From Bacteroidales bacterium (GTDB lineage Bacteria; Bacteroidota; Bacteroidia; Bacteroidales; Muribaculaceae), in NCBI GenBank assembly GCA_900768685.1, contig CAAGDX010000019.1, forward strand, positions 62,001 through 126,000: DNA of 64,000 bases, given 5' to 3'. Shown here in pieces: positions 1 through 7,875 of the stretch (its first letter is position 1; each line of letters begins with the position of its first letter). The position numbers were made by a program, and so were the translations under genes. The notes beneath the pieces were generated by a model. That model searched no databases. It worked only from the letters and a program-made list of their open reading frames with translations, and was not told where the DNA came from.

Positions 1-1
1 A

Positions 2-427
2 ATAATGATAGCGGAACTGTTTTTCGGCATATTTTTCAACCTTTCGCTATGGTATAAATTAACAGATAAAACTATCTGGGGAACATGGTTTTCACTCCTG
101 GGACTGGCTGTAACACTGGTACTTAACGCAATTCTTGTGCCTTTCTTCGGCTATATGGGTTGTGCTTGGGCAGCCCTGGGATGTTACACCACAATGATGG
201 TGGTATCATACTTCGTAGGGAAAGCCAAATACCCGATTGATTATGATATTCGCACAATAGGACTTTACTTCGGAATAGCAATTATCCTCTATGTGGCATC
301 AATATTCATCACCACAGGAAACAAAGTTATTGATTTTCCCGTAAGGCTCTTAATGCTTGCGGCTTACGTATTCCTCGTGATTCGCAAAGAAAAACCAACT
401 CTAAACATTTTCAAGCGTAAAAAATGA
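2..427 (+). CDS. Polysaccharide/lipopolysaccharide flippase (Wzx-like), C-terminal part
   Basis: The reading frame is open to the left window edge, so this is the end of a longer gene; the ATG at position 5 is probably internal. The visible 140 residues form about four hydrophobic helices separated by short loops and end in a basic tail. This is the usual C-terminus of an MOP/MATE-fold oligosaccharide flippase, which moves lipid-linked sugar units across the inner membrane. It overlaps the following glycosyltransferase by 4 bp (ATGA), which supports one polysaccharide operon. The flippase call rests on hydrophobic pattern and context, because the diagnostic N-terminal part lies outside the window. 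Confidence 0.7.
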   Translation: MMIAELFFGIFFNLSLWYKLTDKTIWGTWFSLLGLAVTLVLNAILVPFFGYMGCAWAALGCYTTMMVVSYFVGKAKYPIDYDIRTIGLYFGIAIILYVASIFITTGNKVIDFPVRLLMLAAYVFLVIRKEKPTLNIFKRKK

Positions 428-1650
428 AAATAGCAGTTTTATGCAACAGCGATTCTACCGGCGGTGCCGCTATTGCTACCGCTCGTCTTACATCCGCTCT
501 TTCCAAGCATGGCTCTGATGCACAGATGATTGTGCTTCATAAAAATACTAAAAATCTCCGCGTGGAGGAAGCCGGAAGCAATTTTGAAAAGAAATTTGCC
601 TTTTATGCGGAAAGACTTGGCATTTTTCTCCGTAACGGATTCAAAAAGGAAAACCTATTTAAGGTTTCAACAGCTTCTTCAGGCATAAAACTTGCTGATA
701 ACCCGACAATTAAGGAAGCAGACGCTATTATTCTTTCTTGGATAAATCAAGGTATGCTTTCACTTGACGAACTGAAAAAACTTATTAAAACCGGCAAACC
801 TATTATCTGGCAAATGCACGATATGTGGTGCTTCACGGGTATTTGTCACCACGCTTTCGGTTGCGACAACTTTACTCAGGAATGTGGCAAATGTAAGTTC
901 CTGAACAGCAATAGAGTAGGGGATTTATCAAACTCTGTTTGGAAAAAGAAAAGAGAAATTTATGAAAACTCTAAAATCCAATTTGTGGCAGTGAGCAACT
1001 GGCTCAAGGACAGAGCAAATGAGAGTTCTCTCCTTAGAGATTTAGGGGTAGAAACAGTTCCCGTGCCGTTCCCGATTGAAGAATATCCGTTGCAATCATC
1101 TTCAAATCAGCGAAATAAGTTGATTATGGTGGCTGCACGCCTTGATGACAACGTAAAGGGTTTGGACATTGCAATTAAAGCACTTAACATCCTAAAAGAA
1201 AAGCATCCGGAAATTGCTAAGCGTTACGAAATGATATTTGTAGGCGAAATACGTGATAAATCCATGCTTGAATCGCTCAAATTTCCCCATCGCCTGTATA
1301 GTACTGTCACGGACACCAAAAAATTAAGAGAACTGTACAGCCAATCTGCTGTAGTCTTGTCATCATCTCGCTACGAAAGTTTGGGTATGACACTTATTGA
1401 GGGACAAGCCTGTGGGGCTGTTCCCGTAAGTTTTGATAGGGGAGGGCAGGGTGATATAATTTCCGATTGCTCAACAGGTTATATTGCCAAATACGAAGAT
1501 GCTGAAGACCTTGCCGAATGTATTGTAAAAGCCATAAATAATCCCATATCTCCGGAAACTCTCCACGCATCCGTATCACGCAAATTCTCTGAGGACACTG
1601 TTGCGAAAGCCTATATCTCTCTAATAAACAAGCAGTTTACCGGTAAATGA
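424..1650 (+). CDS. Glycosyltransferase family 4 (WcaL-like)
   Basis: A 408-residue GT-B fold transferase. The N-terminus (MKIAVLCNSDSTGGAA) has the Gly-rich loop for the acceptor domain. The C-terminal half has the GT4 donor-binding pattern, with VAARLDDNVKGLDIAIKAL followed by the SSSRYESLGMTLIEGQACG segment and its conserved Glu residues. A Cys/His-rich stretch (MHDMWCFTGICHHAFGC) near residues 135-155 is common in Bacteroidetes GT4 enzymes of this subtype. It probably adds a sugar to an extracellular or LPS glycan. It is translationally coupled to the flippase and is the last gene of the operon. The sugar specificity cannot be read from the sequence. Confidence 0.85.
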   Translation: MKIAVLCNSDSTGGAAIATARLTSALSKHGSDAQMIVLHKNTKNLRVEEAGSNFEKKFAFYAERLGIFLRNGFKKENLFKVSTASSGIKLADNPTIKEADAIILSWINQGMLSLDELKKLIKTGKPIIWQMHDMWCFTGICHHAFGCDNFTQECGKCKFLNSNRVGDLSNSVWKKKREIYENSKIQFVAVSNWLKDRANESSLLRDLGVETVPVPFPIEEYPLQSSSNQRNKLIMVAARLDDNVKGLDIAIKALNILKEKHPEIAKRYEMIFVGEIRDKSMLESLKFPHRLYSTVTDTKKLRELYSQSAVVLSSSRYESLGMTLIEGQACGAVPVSFDRGGQGDIISDCSTGYIAKYEDAEDLAECIVKAINNPISPETLHASVSRKFSEDTVAKAYISLINKQFTGK

Positions 1651-1684
1651 TATAAAAAAAGCAAAACCGATTCTCCCGAATCGG
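1651..1684 (-). terminator. Intrinsic terminator of the candidate small RNA
   Basis: The 7-bp perfect stem CCGATTC/GAATCGG (1667-1673 and 1678-1684, loop of 4) is followed on the minus strand by TTTTGCTTTTTTT. The U-tract exists only in the minus direction, so the hairpin ends a leftward transcript and not the glycosyltransferase gene. Confidence 0.7.
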
Positions 1685-1886
1685 CTTCCAATACGTTTAG
1701 GGCGGTAGCCCTTAAACAAACCTAACATAAAACACGATGTTATCTTAAGGATGAATTAGCCCAACAAACACTAAATTCTAACATAAATACTAACCCTTAA
1801 AACTAATTACGGCTAATTCATTGTCGGATAAACTCCTTTATCCTTAGATAATGTAACTACTTATTTTGTTCACTAATTAACTTTTA
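1651..1886 (-). ncRNA. Candidate structured small RNA of about 235 nt (possibly 6S-like)
   Basis: No ORF fits here, but all parts of an RNA gene are present on the minus strand. There is a promoter just upstream (separate entry). Long-range pairing joins 1751-1761 (ATGAATTAGCC) with 1811-1821, and extends to 1740-1750 with 1842-1851 around an asymmetric bulge. That bulge holds its own hairpin at 1826-1843 (GGATAAA/TTTATCC). A second hairpin lies at 1695-1717, and a terminator with a U-rich tail follows. A long rod with a one-sided central bubble resembles 6S RNA in general shape. That identity is inference, since I see no family-specific primary motif. RNase P, tmRNA and SRP signatures are absent. 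Confidence 0.55.
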
Positions 1887-1891
1887 CACTG

Positions 1892-1922
1892 CAAAAGTAC
1901 AACGCTTTTTTGCTCCTTGCAA
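1892..1922 (-). promoter_or_regulatory. Promoter of the candidate small RNA
   Basis: On the minus strand TTG (1922-1920) is followed after 20 nt by TACTTTTG (1899-1892). This is an exact match to the Bacteroidetes housekeeping promoter TTG-N19/21-TAnnTTTG. The predicted start is near 1885. Confidence 0.7.
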
Positions 1923-2296
1923 TAGCATATAATGTCAATATAGACAAATATATAAAACTATAAAATATTATATAATTGATTATTAGTTATTTAACCTCTC
2001 TAAATGTACAACTCAAATATAGACTATATATAGATAAATATTTAATATTTATTTCAAAATCAACATAAATCTTCGTAATAGTTCTAAAAGATTGTCCGGG
2101 ATAAGGTGTATATTTCACCAACTATAATAGGAGTCAATATTTAAAAATGGCTTAAAAATAAACTATAATCGCTCAAAGATGCTTATTTTAGATTAATTTT
2201 AACCTATTTCAAAGGACAAAAATTTCTCACATAAAAGCAAAAAAGTGATATTTTCAATTATAATATGTATCTTTGCAAAGGAAATAGGTAAAAAAG
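1923..2296. other. AT-rich intergenic spacer
   Basis: No gene or strong hairpin is seen. A -7-type element TATCTTTG at 2268-2275 lies 22 nt before the next start codon and probably starts the HAD-aroB transcript; its -33 box is weak. Confidence 0.5.
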
Positions 2297-3049
2297 ATGA
2301 TGCAAAACAGAGAAAGCATAGAAAAATCCATAGAAAATTACCTAAATAGGGTAGGGCGCGACACATTCAAGATAAAGTACGCACTTATTGATATGGATGG
2401 AACTCTCTACAACTCAATGATATACCACACCGCTGCATGGTATAAACTGATGACGGAACTGGGTGTGGAATGTAACAAAGACGAGTTTTATCAGTATGAG
2501 GGCATGACAGGTGCCGCCACTATTCGCTTGCTGTTCAAGAGAGCTTTCGGCAAAGACGTTTCAGGCGAAGAATGTAAAGAACTCTATCACCGTAAAACAC
2601 TTTATTTCCAGGAGTTTCCGGAAGTAAAAATAATGCCCGGAGCAGACAAAATGCTGAACGTGCTCAAAAATAACGGTATTGAAAGAATCATCGTTACCGG
2701 TTCCGGACAAAGAACACTGTTAGACAGGCTGGAACGAGACTTCCCGGGTATGTTCAGCGAATCAAAGATGATTACTTCCAAAGACGTAAAATTTGGCAAA
2801 CCACATCCGGAACCGTATCTTAAAGCACTGGAAATAGCAGGAGTTAAGCAAAATGAAGCTATCGTGATAGAGAATGCACCCTTAGGCATTAAATCCGGTG
2901 TTGATGCCGGGATTTACACCGTGGGGGTAACAACGGGACCTATACCTGAAGAAATGTTCAGGGAAGCCGGAGCAGACATCATTTTTGATTCTATGCAAAA
3001 CTTTGCAGACACTTTAGGCGTTTTAATCAAAACAGCCAATAATATATAA
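2297..3049 (+). CDS. HAD-superfamily phosphatase, beta-phosphoglucomutase-like
   Basis: A 250-residue HAD enzyme. Motif I is DMDGT with nucleophile Asp32 and acid/base Asp34. A helical cap follows, then motif II (VTGSGQ), the motif III Lys in FGKPHPEPYLKAL, and motif IV with conserved ENAPLGIKSG. This order is that of the beta-phosphoglucomutase/phosphatase branch, which hydrolyses small sugar phosphates. It is 21 nt upstream of aroB and probably co-transcribed. The substrate is not evident, and a link to the shikimate pathway is only positional. Confidence 0.85.
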   Translation: MMQNRESIEKSIENYLNRVGRDTFKIKYALIDMDGTLYNSMIYHTAAWYKLMTELGVECNKDEFYQYEGMTGAATIRLLFKRAFGKDVSGEECKELYHRKTLYFQEFPEVKIMPGADKMLNVLKNNGIERIIVTGSGQRTLLDRLERDFPGMFSESKMITSKDVKFGKPHPEPYLKALEIAGVKQNEAIVIENAPLGIKSGVDAGIYTVGVTTGPIPEEMFREAGADIIFDSMQNFADTLGVLIKTANNI

Positions 3050-3070
3050 TTAGGTGAAAAAGAAAGAAAT

Positions 3071-4135
3071 ATGTCACAGAAAATTATTTACAGCAACAAA
3101 GTAGGGGAAAACATCGATGCACTCGTAACCGAAATGAATCCCGCAAACATTGTGGTGATAACAGACTCAAACACATCTTCTTTCGTTCTTCCAAAACTCA
3201 GAGAAACGTGTAAATCACTGGCTAATGCACGCGAAATCGCTGTTAAAGCAGGCGATATCAACAAAAACATTGACTCTCTTGCACAAATCTGGAAAGGAAT
3301 GCAGGAAGCAGGCTGCACACGTCACAGCCTGGCAATAAATCTTGGCGGGGGCGTGATTACTGATATGGGTGGTTTTGCTGCAGCGTCTTTCAAACGCGGA
3401 ATACGCTTTATAAATGTTCCAACAACCCTCTTAAGTGCTGTAGATGCGGCTGTTGGCGGCAAAACAGGCATAAATTTTGGTGGTTTCAAAAATGAAATCG
3501 GTGCCTTCTGCGAGGCAGATGCCGTGATTATCTCTTCTTGCTTTTTTAATACGCTGAACAGCCACGAACGTCGCTCCGGATATGCTGAAATGCTCAAACA
3601 CGGACTGATAAAATCGGAAAAAATCTTCAAAAAACTCATAAAACAAGACGTGGAAGACCTCAGTTCTGATGAATTGCTGGAACTCCTCACGGAAAGCGTG
3701 AAAATAAAAGAAGAAATTGTGAAGGAAGACCCTAAAGAAAAGGGAATACGCAAAGCACTGAACTTCGGGCATACTATAGGACACGCTTTTGAGGAACATT
3801 CACTCAAACACGGCGACCCCATTTCTCACGGATATGCCGTGGCATACGGCTGCGTGGTGGAAACTATCCTTTCTCACGTTCTTGCCGGATTTGACAGCAA
3901 CAGTCTTAATCAGTTAAAAGACTATGTTAAAGAGGTTTACGGTTTCTACGCAATTACCTGCAAAGACTACCCCGAACTGATTCGCTATATGCGTCACGAC
4001 AAGAAAAATCTCAATCAAGACAATATAAATTTCACACTGCTCAAATCACCCGGCGATGTCGTAATTAACTGTACTGCAGACGAAAAGCAAATTGAAGCCG
4101 CATTAGACATTTATTGCGACATGATGGGGTGCTGA
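3071..4135 (+). CDS. aroB: 3-dehydroquinate synthase
   Basis: This is the second enzyme of the shikimate pathway; it converts DAHP to 3-dehydroquinate using NAD+ and a divalent metal. The 354-residue length is normal. Visible motifs are the NAD-binding NLGGGVITDMGGFAAA, the substrate/phosphate segment PTTLLSAVDAAVGGKTGIN, and metal-ligand regions around ERRSGYAEMLKHG and NFGHTIGHAFE. The enzyme is cytoplasmic. It sits downstream of the HAD gene and converges with the S24 repressor gene. Confidence 0.95.
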   Translation: MSQKIIYSNKVGENIDALVTEMNPANIVVITDSNTSSFVLPKLRETCKSLANAREIAVKAGDINKNIDSLAQIWKGMQEAGCTRHSLAINLGGGVITDMGGFAAASFKRGIRFINVPTTLLSAVDAAVGGKTGINFGGFKNEIGAFCEADAVIISSCFFNTLNSHERRSGYAEMLKHGLIKSEKIFKKLIKQDVEDLSSDELLELLTESVKIKEEIVKEDPKEKGIRKALNFGHTIGHAFEEHSLKHGDPISHGYAVAYGCVVETILSHVLAGFDSNSLNQLKDYVKEVYGFYAITCKDYPELIRYMRHDKKNLNQDNINFTLLKSPGDVVINCTADEKQIEAALDIYCDMMGC

Positions 4136-4150
4136 TAGCATAAAAAATAT

Positions 4151-4178
4151 ATGGGCAGACACTCAAAAGTTTGCCCAT
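4151..4178. terminator. Weak bidirectional hairpin between aroB and the S24 gene
   Basis: The arms ATGGGCA (4151-4157) and TGCCCAT (4172-4178) flank a 14-nt loop between two convergent stop codons. The flanks are A/T-rich but there is no clean U-tract. Confidence 0.4.
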
Positions 4179-4182
4179 TAGT

Positions 4183-4869
4183 TTATCCACAGATTTTGCA
4201 ATTCAGGATTGCTTCCACATAAAAGAGATTTAGCACGGATTTACGCTTGATTTCCATATCATCGTAGTCCGGGTTTGCACTGTGGAGAACTATAAATGAA
4301 TCATCGGAGGGGTGACGACGAACATATTTTACAAGTCTATAATCCTCTGTCACAACCACATAGATGTGTCCCCAGAAAATAGTGTCAAGACTTTTGATAG
4401 GGCGAATGGCAATAAAACCGCCGTCTGCAATTTCCGGGCACATACTATTGCCGCTAACCCTTACAATCAAACTGTCCGGTGAAATTCTCGGCAGCGAAAT
4501 GTAGCCGTTTATTCGTTCATCCGTAAACATCATGGACAGTTCCTCGCAACCTGCCGTGACATCAATATCATACACAGGCACACCTCTCTTTGCGAGTTCA
4601 AGTTGACCTCCATTAAGCACTTCCGTCACCTGCCCGGCATCCTTGGAATATGGCACGTCTATGCCGTATTTGAGCCAGTCGCGTGACACATTCATTTCCA
4701 CAACTATCTTATTTATAAGCACATCGGAAATCGGCAAGCGACCGGAAAGGTGCTTGCTCAAGTTGGAAGGGTCTATGGAAAGATAACGTGCAAATTCCGC
4801 TTGAGAAACGTTTTTCTGGCTTATCAGATACTTAATTCTGTCTATAATTTCGCTGTTTGAACTGTTCAT
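4183..4869 (-). CDS. XRE/S24 LexA-like transcriptional repressor
   Basis: A 228-residue cytoplasmic regulator. Residues 6-67 form a Cro/XRE helix-turn-helix (QAEFARYLSIDPSNLSKHL). Residues 100-220 are a peptidase S24 (LexA/UmuD) domain. The catalytic Ser142 lies in SGNSMCP and the Lys181 in RLVKYV. An Ala106-Gly107 pair in DVTAGCEE sits about 35 residues before the serine, the usual self-cleavage position. DNA damage could therefore inactivate it through RecA-stimulated autocleavage, though that is inference. It diverges from the secreted EEP-fold gene, and a palindrome lies just upstream of its own promoter. No phage genes are nearby. Confidence 0.85.
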   Translation of the reverse strand: MNSSNSEIIDRIKYLISQKNVSQAEFARYLSIDPSNLSKHLSGRLPISDVLINKIVVEMNVSRDWLKYGIDVPYSKDAGQVTEVLNGGQLELAKRGVPVYDIDVTAGCEELSMMFTDERINGYISLPRISPDSLIVRVSGNSMCPEIADGGFIAIRPIKSLDTIFWGHIYVVVTEDYRLVKYVRRHPSDDSFIVLHSANPDYDDMEIKRKSVLNLFYVEAILNCKICG

Positions 4870-4893
4870 AGTATTATCGTATTAATTTCAATG

Positions 4894-4924
4894 CAAAAAT
4901 ACAATAAAATGGTAAATTAACCAT
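4894..4924 (-). promoter_or_regulatory. Promoter and palindromic operator of the S24 repressor
   Basis: The minus-strand -7 element TATTTTTG (4901-4894) lies 24 nt before the start codon. Where the -33 box should be, there is a quasi-palindrome ATGGT-N6-ACCAT (4909-4924). This is a plausible autorepression site. Confidence 0.5.
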
Positions 4925-4954
4925 AATTTGCGAGAAAAATTTTTTCAAAAATGC

Positions 4955-4982
4955 TTTGATAAGAAAAAAATTAGTATCTTTA
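4955..4982 (+). promoter_or_regulatory. Probable promoter of the EEP-fold gene
   Basis: TTTG (4955-4958) and TATCTTTA (4975-4982) are separated by 16 nt, which is shorter than usual. They lie about 57 nt before the start codon. Confidence 0.4.
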
Positions 4983-5038
4983 CACCCTAAAATAAGTAAA
5001 ACCTAACATCTAACCATCAATTTAGAACCAAAAAGAAC

Positions 5039-6121
5039 ATGAAGACAAACGTCATATCAAGACTACTGACTTTAATAGCACTTTTTGCTATCACTCTTCC
5101 GGGTTATGCACAAGGTAACAACAGCGGTAAAAAATTTATCTGCCGCGGTATTGCATTCTATAACCTTGAAAACCTGTTTGATACAATCAACAATAACGGC
5201 AACTATGACCTGGAATTCAGTCCTAACGGTGCTCGCCAGTGGAACAGCCAAAAATATGAACTGAAAATAAACAATTTGGCAAGGGTTATAGCCAATATGG
5301 TCACTACTACCACCCCATCCGGTCCTGCCGTGATAGGTGTGTCTGAAATTGAAAATAGAAGCGTTCTCGTTGACCTCAGCAAGGCTGTGGATAACTACCT
5401 TATCAAAGATGGCAAAAAACCATGGAATTTGCAGATTGTGCACCATGATTCACCGGACCGCCGTGGTGTTGACGTATCTCTCCTTTACAATCCTCGCCAA
5501 TTCCGAGTAATAGACGTTACAAATGCTCGCGTGGATATAGGCTATCCTACTCGTGACCAAATGTGCGTGACAGGTGTACTCTCCGGCGATACCATCAGTG
5601 TTATCGTAAATCACTGGCCTTCTCGTCTTGGCGGCGAAGAAAAATCTTCTCCAAACCGTGAAAAAGCGGCTGCCCGTTGCAAAGAAACAGCAGACTCAAT
5701 TTGGGCTATCCGTCCGGGACAACCTATCATCATCATGGGTGACCTTAACGATGACCCGCAAAACAAATCTTGTGCACAAGTCCTTGCTGCTAAGAAAGAT
5801 ACAAAAGGCGTAGGAATCGACGGTTTCTACAATCCTTGGTGGAAAATGCTTGACAAAGGTATCGGTACTCTTGCATACAAAGGACAATGGAACCTTTTTG
5901 ACCAGATTATCGTTTCCGGAGGACTTTTGGAAGAAAATCAAGACAAAGATGCAAATAAATTCCACTACTGGAAATGCCAGGTAAACAACTTTGATTTCCT
6001 CAAAGACACTAAGGGCAATCGCCAAAACTATCCGCTCCGCACTTTCTCCGGCGGCGTATTCCTCGGCGGTTACTCCGACCACTTCCCAACAGAAATTTTC
6101 CTCATCAAAGAAGCAAAATAG
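5039..6121 (+). CDS. Secreted endonuclease/exonuclease/phosphatase family protein
   Basis: 360 residues beginning with a signal peptide (MKTNVISRLLTLIALFAITLPGYAQ). The rest is a DNase I-like EEP fold: FYNLENLFD at the start, VIGVSEIENRSVL with the metal-binding Glu, VNHWPSRLGGE, IIMGDLNDDP with the Asp/Asn pair, and a terminal GYSDHFPTEI with the catalytic Asp-His. Close relatives are periplasmic or outer-membrane nucleases and phosphodiesterases in Bacteroidetes. The gene is single, with its own promoter and a terminator shared with folA. The natural substrate is not determinable. Confidence 0.88.
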   Translation: MKTNVISRLLTLIALFAITLPGYAQGNNSGKKFICRGIAFYNLENLFDTINNNGNYDLEFSPNGARQWNSQKYELKINNLARVIANMVTTTTPSGPAVIGVSEIENRSVLVDLSKAVDNYLIKDGKKPWNLQIVHHDSPDRRGVDVSLLYNPRQFRVIDVTNARVDIGYPTRDQMCVTGVLSGDTISVIVNHWPSRLGGEEKSSPNREKAAARCKETADSIWAIRPGQPIIIMGDLNDDPQNKSCAQVLAAKKDTKGVGIDGFYNPWWKMLDKGIGTLAYKGQWNLFDQIIVSGGLLEENQDKDANKFHYWKCQVNNFDFLKDTKGNRQNYPLRTFSGGVFLGGYSDHFPTEIFLIKEAK

Positions 6122-6143
6122 TTTCTTTTTCCATAGATAATAA

Positions 6144-6172
6144 AAAAAGGTGCTTTGACAGCACCTTTTTTA
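6144..6172. terminator. Bidirectional intrinsic terminator
   Basis: The stem GGTGCT (6149-6154)/AGCACC (6160-6165) is flanked by A7 and T6, so it works in both directions between the convergent EEP-fold gene and folA. Confidence 0.85.
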
Positions 6173-6187
6173 TTGTCTATGTTTCAT

Positions 6188-6679
6188 CTATTTTCTCGTA
6201 TAGTCTGCAAAAAAGTAATTAACACCGGATTTGGGGTCTGTTTGCAAGGGTGATTTCTCCGTGCAATGCCATTTTTCAGGTTCTATTTCCGGAAAAAAGG
6301 TATCTGCATCCGGTGCATCCGCCTCAATATGAGTGATATAGAGGTTTGTGGCAAGAGGCATGGCTTGACGGTAAATTTCACCTCCGCCAATTATGAAAAT
6401 TTTCTTTCCTTCCGCAAGTTTGGCATCAATAGCAGTCTGCAAATCAGTGAAAACAGTGATGTTTTCCTTTGAATAATCCGCATTACGAGTTATCACCACA
6501 TTTTCACGTCCCGGCAAAGCACCTTTAGGCAGAGATTCAAAAGTTTTACGACCCATTATGATTACATTGCCCATGGTGAGTTCCTTAAATCGCTTCAAAT
6601 CGGCAGAAATAGGAAAAAGCAAATCACCTTTTTTGCCTATCGCTCCACCGTTTGCCACGGCTACTATTATTGCTACCAT
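6188..6679 (-). CDS. folA: Dihydrofolate reductase
   Basis: It reduces dihydrofolate to tetrahydrofolate with NADPH. The 163 residues match the bacterial type. Seen are the N-terminal IIVAVANGGAIGKKGDLLF (Met20-loop region), the acidic residue in ISADLKRFK, the NADPH motif NVIIMGRKTFESLP, ENVVITRN, and IIGGGEIYRQAMP. The usual Trp-Pro after the Met20 loop is replaced by Phe-Pro (LLFPIS), a mild departure. It is the last gene of the U32-namZ-folA operon, with 16 nt between it and namZ. A folK gene lies elsewhere in the window (57064). Confidence 0.95.
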   Translation of the reverse strand: MVAIIVAVANGGAIGKKGDLLFPISADLKRFKELTMGNVIIMGRKTFESLPKGALPGRENVVITRNADYSKENITVFTDLQTAIDAKLAEGKKIFIIGGGEIYRQAMPLATNLYITHIEADAPDADTFFPEIEPEKWHCTEKSPLQTDPKSGVNYFFADYTRK

Positions 6680-6695
6680 AAAAAGTAATTATAAG

Positions 6696-7862
6696 TTATT
6701 CATTATAAAGTAAATACGGCTTTCTTTGCACCTTGAATCGTTCTACGTCATCAGCCCAGGTAGCCTTGATTTCCGCAGCACTTTTGCCGTCCATAATCAT
6801 TTGGCGAATATCACCGCGACCAATCAGTTTTTCAAAGAAAGAAGTGAAGAATTTTTCGCCAAGTCCCAGGTGATTATAAGCATCAATAACATATTCCAGG
6901 TTAAGTCCCGCTTCAATAATTTTTTCATCACTTATTCCACGCAAATCTCTTCCGTGACATAGATTTCCAAGTTGTGGAGGATTTTTTGCTCCTTTCACGC
7001 TTTGCGGAACAAAAGAGAAAGAATAGCCTGCCATATCCGGGTGACCGTAAACCTCAAATGGATAATCAGTTCCGCGACCAAGGCTTACAGGTGTAGCCTC
7101 AAAGTAACACGTTGATGGATAGAGATATATGGCGTGCATGGTTTTGAGATTCGGTGATGGAGGAACAGGGAGATTATACCGTGTAGCATGAGTGTAATTG
7201 CGACATTTGATAACCTTCAAATTTACTTTTTTCCCGTCTTTCAGCCAACCTTCACCATTAGCCATCAGTGCTATTTCACCAAGGGTAAGTCCATGCACCA
7301 CAGGTATTGGCAATCGTCCCACTCCGGATTCATATTTCATATCCAGAATAGGTCCGTCAACATACATTCCATTAGGATTCGGACGGTCCAGCACCATAAA
7401 GTCTTTTTTATACACAATGGCAGCATTCATCAAGTCTGTCATAGTGCAATAATATGTGTAAAAACGCAAGCCAACATCCTGAATATCAGTTACTATAATA
7501 TCTATATTATCCATCACTTTCTGTGAAGGCATACGAGTTTTGCCGTCATAAAGCGAAGCAATAGGAATACCGGTTACAGGATCCACCGAACTACCCACTT
7601 TTTCGCCTGCATCCGCAGTTCCGCGAAAACCATGCTCCGGAGAAAAAATTGTAGTCACATTCAGTCCTTCTTCAAGCATAATGTCCAGAGTATGCTTGTC
7701 ACCAACCATACCCGTATGGTTTGAAAGAAGTGCAATTTTCTTACCTTTCAAAAGAGATACATACTCGTCTGTGCACGCTGCACCAACAATTACTTCCTGC
7801 GATTTTCCTGCCAAAAAACAGAAAATAAATGCAAATAAAACTTTAATTTTTTTCATATTCAT
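6696..7862 (-). CDS. namZ: Exo-beta-N-acetylmuramidase NamZ (DUF1343)
   Basis: 388 residues with a signal peptide (KIKVLFAFIFCFLAGKSQE), so it is exported to the periplasm. The body is the DUF1343 fold: LLSNHTGMVGDKHTLD, FSPEHGFRGTADAGEKV, SLYDGKTRMP, DIQDVGLRFYTY and VLDRPNPNG. The family includes NamZ, which releases terminal N-acetylmuramic acid from peptidoglycan fragments during cell-wall recycling. The recycling role here is inferred from the family. The gene lies 13 nt from the U32 gene and 16 nt from folA, in the same orientation. Confidence 0.88.
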   Translation of the reverse strand: MNMKKIKVLFAFIFCFLAGKSQEVIVGAACTDEYVSLLKGKKIALLSNHTGMVGDKHTLDIMLEEGLNVTTIFSPEHGFRGTADAGEKVGSSVDPVTGIPIASLYDGKTRMPSQKVMDNIDIIVTDIQDVGLRFYTYYCTMTDLMNAAIVYKKDFMVLDRPNPNGMYVDGPILDMKYESGVGRLPIPVVHGLTLGEIALMANGEGWLKDGKKVNLKVIKCRNYTHATRYNLPVPPSPNLKTMHAIYLYPSTCYFEATPVSLGRGTDYPFEVYGHPDMAGYSFSFVPQSVKGAKNPPQLGNLCHGRDLRGISDEKIIEAGLNLEYVIDAYNHLGLGEKFFTSFFEKLIGRGDIRQMIMDGKSAAEIKATWADDVERFKVQRKPYLLYNE

Positions 7863-7875
7863 GGTATTAAAAGTA

